From the NCBI GenBank assembly GCA_946537565.1, contig CAMNFW010000064.1, positions 1 to 9,946 of the forward strand: 9,946 nucleotides of DNA, read 5' to 3'. The DNA comes from an uncultured Ruminococcus sp. (lineage in GTDB: Bacteria > Bacillota > Clostridia > Oscillospirales > Ruminococcaceae). Shown one piece after another: positions 7,309 through 9,946 of this stretch; positions within the stretch are counted from its first letter, which is position 1; every line of letters begins with the position of its first letter. The position numbers and the translations under genes are program-made. The notes beneath the pieces were generated by a model, which was not told the origin of the DNA, made no database searches, and worked only from the letters and a program-made list of their open reading frames with translations.

Positions 7309-7324
7309 AAATTTCCAGAAATTT
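7309..7324. repeat. Short inverted repeat after comF
   Basis: AAATTTC and GAAATTT flank a CA centre 20 bp after the comF stop. The 2-base centre makes an RNA hairpin unlikely, so a protein-binding site is the more natural reading. It may equally be chance in AT-rich DNA. Nothing else is recognisable between 7289 and 7359. Confidence 0.25.
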
Positions 7325-7359
7325 CGCAGCATTCAGAGAGTTTGGAAATAATAAAAGAC

Positions 7360-7388
7360 TTGACTTTATAATTCAAAGGGTATATAAT
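7360..7388 (+). promoter_or_regulatory. Sigma-A promoter of the sortase cassette
   Basis: TTGACT (7360-7365) and TATAAT (7383-7388) are separated by 17 bp. Transcription would begin near 7394-7396, giving a leader of about 45 nt with AAAGGAG (7427-7433) 6 nt before the ATG at 7440. The -10 box lies inside the left arm of the inverted repeat at 7375-7420. Confidence 0.75.
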
Positions 7389-7420
7389 AAATTATCGCTT
7401 TAATTCATTATATACCCTTT
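7375..7420. repeat. 46-bp inverted repeat over the promoter (operator and/or terminator)
   Basis: Arms 7375-7394 and 7401-7420 pair over 20 positions with one A/C mismatch and a six-base loop. In RNA reading through from comF it could fold and is followed by TTTT, so it may act as a weak terminator. In transcripts from the overlapping promoter the left arm is absent, since the start falls in the loop. As DNA it could be an operator covering the -10 and start site. Confidence 0.7.
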
Positions 7421-7439
7421 TAAATGAAAGGAGAAGCCA

Positions 7440-8312
7440 ATGAAAAATAAAATGCTTATAATGATAGCCATGCTTTCAGCAGCAGTATGTATACTTTTAG
7501 CGGTTCCGGGAAGGGCAGAAGCAGCGACTCCGGAAGAGGCTGAGGCAGTTGCAAGAAGCTATGGCTGGTCGGAGGATATGATACAGTCAGCCTGGAACAA
7601 GTATTATGAAGACCCTGATGCCTATGATTCTGAGCGGATAGATATGATAATCGAGAAGATACATGAAGCCGGAAACCAGATCGCATCAACAGTACCCTAT
7701 GAGCCTTCGGTTACAATCCCAGCGCTTTCAGTCACTTCAACAGTGACAACGGCAGCAGCCGATACGAACACCACCGCTGTGGGTGAAGGTACAGCGTCTG
7801 TCGGAGGCTCTTCCGGAACAGGAGCAGATGTAACTCCCGTATCAGATGATATTACCCTGACAATGCCTGACGGCACGACCTTTACCAGGATAAGTGCAGC
7901 TCGTTTCATTGCCCTTTCCTACGAGGATAAGAAAGCCTATCTTGGAACCTTTACACCTGAGCAGCAGACTGTTATCATAAACAATCTTACACCGCAGGAA
8001 TACCGTTCGCTGATGAAGCAGCTTCCCACTGATCAGAAGGCAGATGTGCTGAATGATATGACAGATGTAGCGAGTGATCTTGGGCTTAATCTTTCGGTAG
8101 ATGAAATGACGGACAATAATGTAGTTGTATCATTCAAGGATGAAAACGGCGAGCTGGTGGCAGTTGCCCAGGCAGGAGACATAGTGCAGAACACAGGCTA
8201 TGACCGCAGGGGAGTATATATATTTTCGGGAATACTTTTTACGGCAGCAATTTGCGGACTATACATTATAATAAAGAAGAGTTTTTTGAAGACAGGTGAT
8301 GCTAATGAGTAA
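7440..8312 (+). CDS. Exported protein with helical repeats and a sortase-signal-like C-terminus
   Basis: I do not recognise this 290-residue family by name. A signal peptide (hydrophobic core 5-22, likely cleavage after AEA at 26-28) is followed by a small helical acidic domain (about 30-82) and a Thr/Ser/Ala/Gly-rich linker (98-130). A second domain (135-247) contains four degenerate 12-residue units at 159-206 of the type L-T-P-E-Q with a hydrophobic pair at positions 9-10. The C-terminus is VQNTG (249-253), a hydrophobic span (259-278), then KK (279-280) and a short tail. That order of motif, membrane span and basic residues matches a cell-wall sorting signal, although LPxTG is absent. It overlaps the sortase gene by 8 bases, so it is the natural candidate substrate. 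Alternatively it may simply be a membrane protein with one C-terminal span. Confidence 0.8.
   Translation: MKNKMLIMIAMLSAAVCILLAVPGRAEAATPEEAEAVARSYGWSEDMIQSAWNKYYEDPDAYDSERIDMIIEKIHEAGNQIASTVPYEPSVTIPALSVTSTVTTAAADTNTTAVGEGTASVGGSSGTGADVTPVSDDITLTMPDGTTFTRISAARFIALSYEDKKAYLGTFTPEQQTVIINNLTPQEYRSLMKQLPTDQKADVLNDMTDVASDLGLNLSVDEMTDNNVVVSFKDENGELVAVAQAGDIVQNTGYDRRGVYIFSGILFTAAICGLYIIIKKSFLKTGDANE
8184..8279 (+). other. Candidate noncanonical sortase sorting signal (VQNTG)
   Basis: Codes for residues 249-280 of the exported protein: V-Q-N-T-G, four spacer residues with two Arg, a hydrophobic span of about 20 residues and two Lys. The T-G of LPxTG is kept; L-P is replaced by V-Q. Sortases of clostridia are known to accept variants such as SPxTG or PPxTG. 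Confidence 0.5.
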
Positions 8313-8988
8313 GAAAGAGAGCAGCGGCAGTCAGCTTCTGCTGCACATAGCAACACCATTTGTGGTATTGTTATTGAGTGCAGCGGTGACGGCGGTGCTG
8401 ATGATAAAGCCGTCAGACAAGCTGAAAGTATATCTTAATCTGGCATTTATGGACAGTCTTAAGTCCGACCCATATTCAGACGATACCGGACTTGTGATAA
8501 GGGACAATGACATCATAGATGATTATACAGGCAGCACCTCAGAGACCGGTGAAGTAATAAGACCGAAATTCGGCGAGAAATTTGCTGAAATAAGCAGTGA
8601 GAGATTATCGCTTGATGTGCCGGTATATTGGGGAAGCACAGCGGAGCTTTTTGAAGCAGGGGCTTGCCAGGCAAATAATTCAGCCATTATCGGAACTGAG
8701 GGCAATGCAGTAATAAGCGCTCATGTAGACACGTTTTTTGCAGAGCTTGACCAGCTTAAGGAAGAGGATATGGTCACAGTAAAAACCAACTACGGTGTAT
8801 TTGAGTATAAAGTGAAGGAGCTTATCACCTTTGACACGAATACAAAAAAGTATATCACACCCACTGAGGATACACGACTTACCCTTTACACCTGCAAAAA
8901 AGATCTGCTTGGCAATACAGACCAGAGGATAGGAGTAATATGTGAGCTTGTATCCAGCAGCTTTTATACAGAGGAGGAAGGGAAATGA
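8305..8988 (+). CDS. Class D-like sortase (cysteine transpeptidase)
   Basis: The 227-residue protein has a short cytoplasmic N-terminus, one membrane span (about 13-34) and an extracellular sortase domain. The start of the domain, LDVPVYWGSTAELFEAGACQ, fits class D/E sortases. The catalytic triad is visible as His140 (SAHVDTFF), Cys197 in TLYTC and Arg208 (QRIGVICEL). Position 139 is Ala, where most sortases have Gly before the catalytic His. It should join a sorting-signal protein to a cell-wall or protein amine. I chose the ATG at 8305, not GTG 8296 or ATG 8299, because AGGTG lies 6 nt upstream. It overlaps the preceding gene by 8 bases and the next by ATGA, so all three are co-translated. 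Class D is a judgement from motif layout; the sortase call is firm. Confidence 0.88.
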   Translation: MSKKESSGSQLLLHIATPFVVLLLSAAVTAVLMIKPSDKLKVYLNLAFMDSLKSDPYSDDTGLVIRDNDIIDDYTGSTSETGEVIRPKFGEKFAEISSERLSLDVPVYWGSTAELFEAGACQANNSAIIGTEGNAVISAHVDTFFAELDQLKEEDMVTVKTNYGVFEYKVKELITFDTNTKKYITPTEDTRLTLYTCKKDLLGNTDQRIGVICELVSSSFYTEEEGK

Positions 8989-9872
8989 AGAAGCTTAGCA
9001 GATATATTCCCTCGCTCATAGTTTCAGTGATCATGGTATTTGCAGTGCTGGGACTGGTAGGTATAATAGTAGCGGATATAAACATAAATAGCAGCAGGCT
9101 GAAGAAAAAGGCTGAGGAAAACAGTATCAGTGCAGTAATAGTATCGCAGCTTGAAAAATACTATACACAGAATTATTATACCACAAGAATACCGGCAGAA
9201 GTGTATATGGACAACATAAGCGAGGATTACATCAAAGGGATAGTTGACAGTAAGATCGACAGTGGATTTGCAGCGTTAAAAGGTGAATCCTCCGGCGAAG
9301 AGACTGATATTATGAATCCCGGACTTGAAGCAGCACTGGAAAGCTTTTACAGTGACTATGCAGATAGCATAGGCTATGAAAAAGACGAAGCCTATGAGAA
9401 AAAGCTTGACAGCGCAAAGAAAAATGCCTATAATATCATCAGCAGCAGCTGTGACATATACAAATTTGACGCATTGAAGGAGCATGGAGTTATTGGAAAG
9501 CTGACTAAGCTTTACAGTAAAATGACGCTTCTGACAGTATGTGCAGCAGTAGGAACAGTCTTGTTGATGTTGATATTATTTCTTATAAATATCAAGGAGA
9601 AAAAGTCGGTAATATATTGGTTCGGAACGATTTCAGCAGTTTCGGGAGTGCTGGGGATAATACCCTGTGCATATCTTCTTGCCAGCGGATATTTCGAGCA
9701 GTTCACTATAAAGCAGCCGCAGATCTTCACATCATACACCACAATGTTCACAGGAATCACAGAGGCATTTATGGCAGCGATGATAGCAGTTACAGTAGCC
9801 GGAGCAGCATTTCTCATAGTTTACTCTGTGGTCAGCAGCCGTGACAAGACTGTAAAGCCGACAGATATCTGA
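8985..9872 (+). CDS. Four-span membrane protein of unknown function in the sortase cassette
   Basis: I do not recognise this 295-residue protein. It has a span at about 9-30, a large hydrophilic region (31-180) rich in Tyr, Ser and acidic residues, and three clustered spans at about 181-202, 208-231 and 259-283, ending in a short basic cytoplasmic tail. If the N-terminus is inside, the hydrophilic region is extracellular, on the same side as the sortase active site. No catalytic motif, transporter signature or sorting signal is visible. The ATG overlaps the sortase stop in ATGA, with AGGAGG (8972-8977) 7 nt upstream, a strong site. The tight coupling suggests a role in the sortase pathway, for example holding or presenting the substrate, but this is inference from position only. 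Confidence 0.85.
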   Translation: MKKLSRYIPSLIVSVIMVFAVLGLVGIIVADININSSRLKKKAEENSISAVIVSQLEKYYTQNYYTTRIPAEVYMDNISEDYIKGIVDSKIDSGFAALKGESSGEETDIMNPGLEAALESFYSDYADSIGYEKDEAYEKKLDSAKKNAYNIISSSCDIYKFDALKEHGVIGKLTKLYSKMTLLTVCAAVGTVLLMLILFLINIKEKKSVIYWFGTISAVSGVLGIIPCAYLLASGYFEQFTIKQPQIFTSYTTMFTGITEAFMAAMIAVTVAGAAFLIVYSVVSSRDKTVKPTDI

Positions 9873-9889
9873 GATCATAAAAATTGCAA

Positions 9890-9946
9890 ATATTAGGGTG
9901 TGTTGACACTAAAATAATGTGCAGATTTTTGAGCAGAATTTCTGTG
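9890..9946. other. Possible insertion-sequence end at the window edge
   Basis: The gene-free stretch after the last stop carries GTGTTGACAC (palindromic, 9900-9909) within TTAGGGTGTGTTGACACTAA, and two similar 10-mers, GCAGATTTTT (9921) and GCAGAATTTC (9933), 12 bases apart. A G-rich start with a TGTTGACA core reminds me of transposon terminal repeats. TTGACA at 9903-9908 could instead be a -35 box, but no good -10 follows. No terminator is visible after the membrane protein gene. Confidence 0.2.

Noticed and set aside
7408..7436. Minus-strand promoter from the mirrored TATAAT in the 7375-7420 inverted repeat
   Set aside because: The position for a -35 box (7431-7436) reads CTTCTC on the minus strand, and no minus-strand gene follows.
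9903..9931. Promoter from TTGACA at 9903-9908
   Set aside because: No acceptable -10 lies 15-18 bp downstream; the bases there are T-rich without a TATAAT-like match.

Overview
The window looks like chromosomal DNA from a Gram-positive anaerobe of the Clostridia, most likely a Ruminococcus-like Oscillospiraceae member. This rests on strong AGGAGG-type ribosome binding sites, AT-rich intergenic DNA with near-consensus sigma-A promoters, lipoprotein and sortase surface biology, Thr-rich linkers and a clostridial-type class A penicillin-binding protein. The assignment is inference; there is no rRNA or marker gene. I see no tRNA, rRNA or CRISPR array, and no complete mobile element.

Layout. (1) 1-1633: a near-consensus promoter drives a lipoprotein-type class B penicillin-binding protein with a ten-threonine linker, followed by a hairpin terminator. 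(2) 1665-2252: a flavin reductase-like FMN protein with a seven-lysine tail near its C-terminus. (3) 2280-2618, minus strand: a small membrane-anchored BofC-C-like protein. It is divergent from (4) 2813-5398, a large class A penicillin-binding protein (glycosyltransferase plus transpeptidase) with a long Gly/Asp/Ser/Trp tail, ending in a strong terminator at 5448-5486. (5) 5505-7288: a coupled pair, a THUMP-domain rRNA methyltransferase (RlmL/YpsC type) and a ComF-type phosphoribosyltransferase. (6) 7360-9872: a promoter embedded in a 46-bp inverted repeat, then three overlapping genes. They encode an exported helical-repeat protein with a sortase-signal-like C-terminus (VQNTG, membrane span, KK), a class D-like sortase, and an unrecognised four-span membrane protein. 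(7) 9873-9946: no gene; the last ~57 bases carry repeats that might be an insertion-sequence end.

Functionally, much of the window serves the cell envelope: two peptidoglycan synthases of different classes, a BofC-like membrane protein and a sortase cassette. The methyltransferase/comF pair is ordinary housekeeping. The best candidate for an undescribed system is the three-gene sortase cassette. Sortase and potential substrate are adjacent and translationally coupled, the sorting motif departs from LPxTG, and the third gene is an unknown membrane partner.
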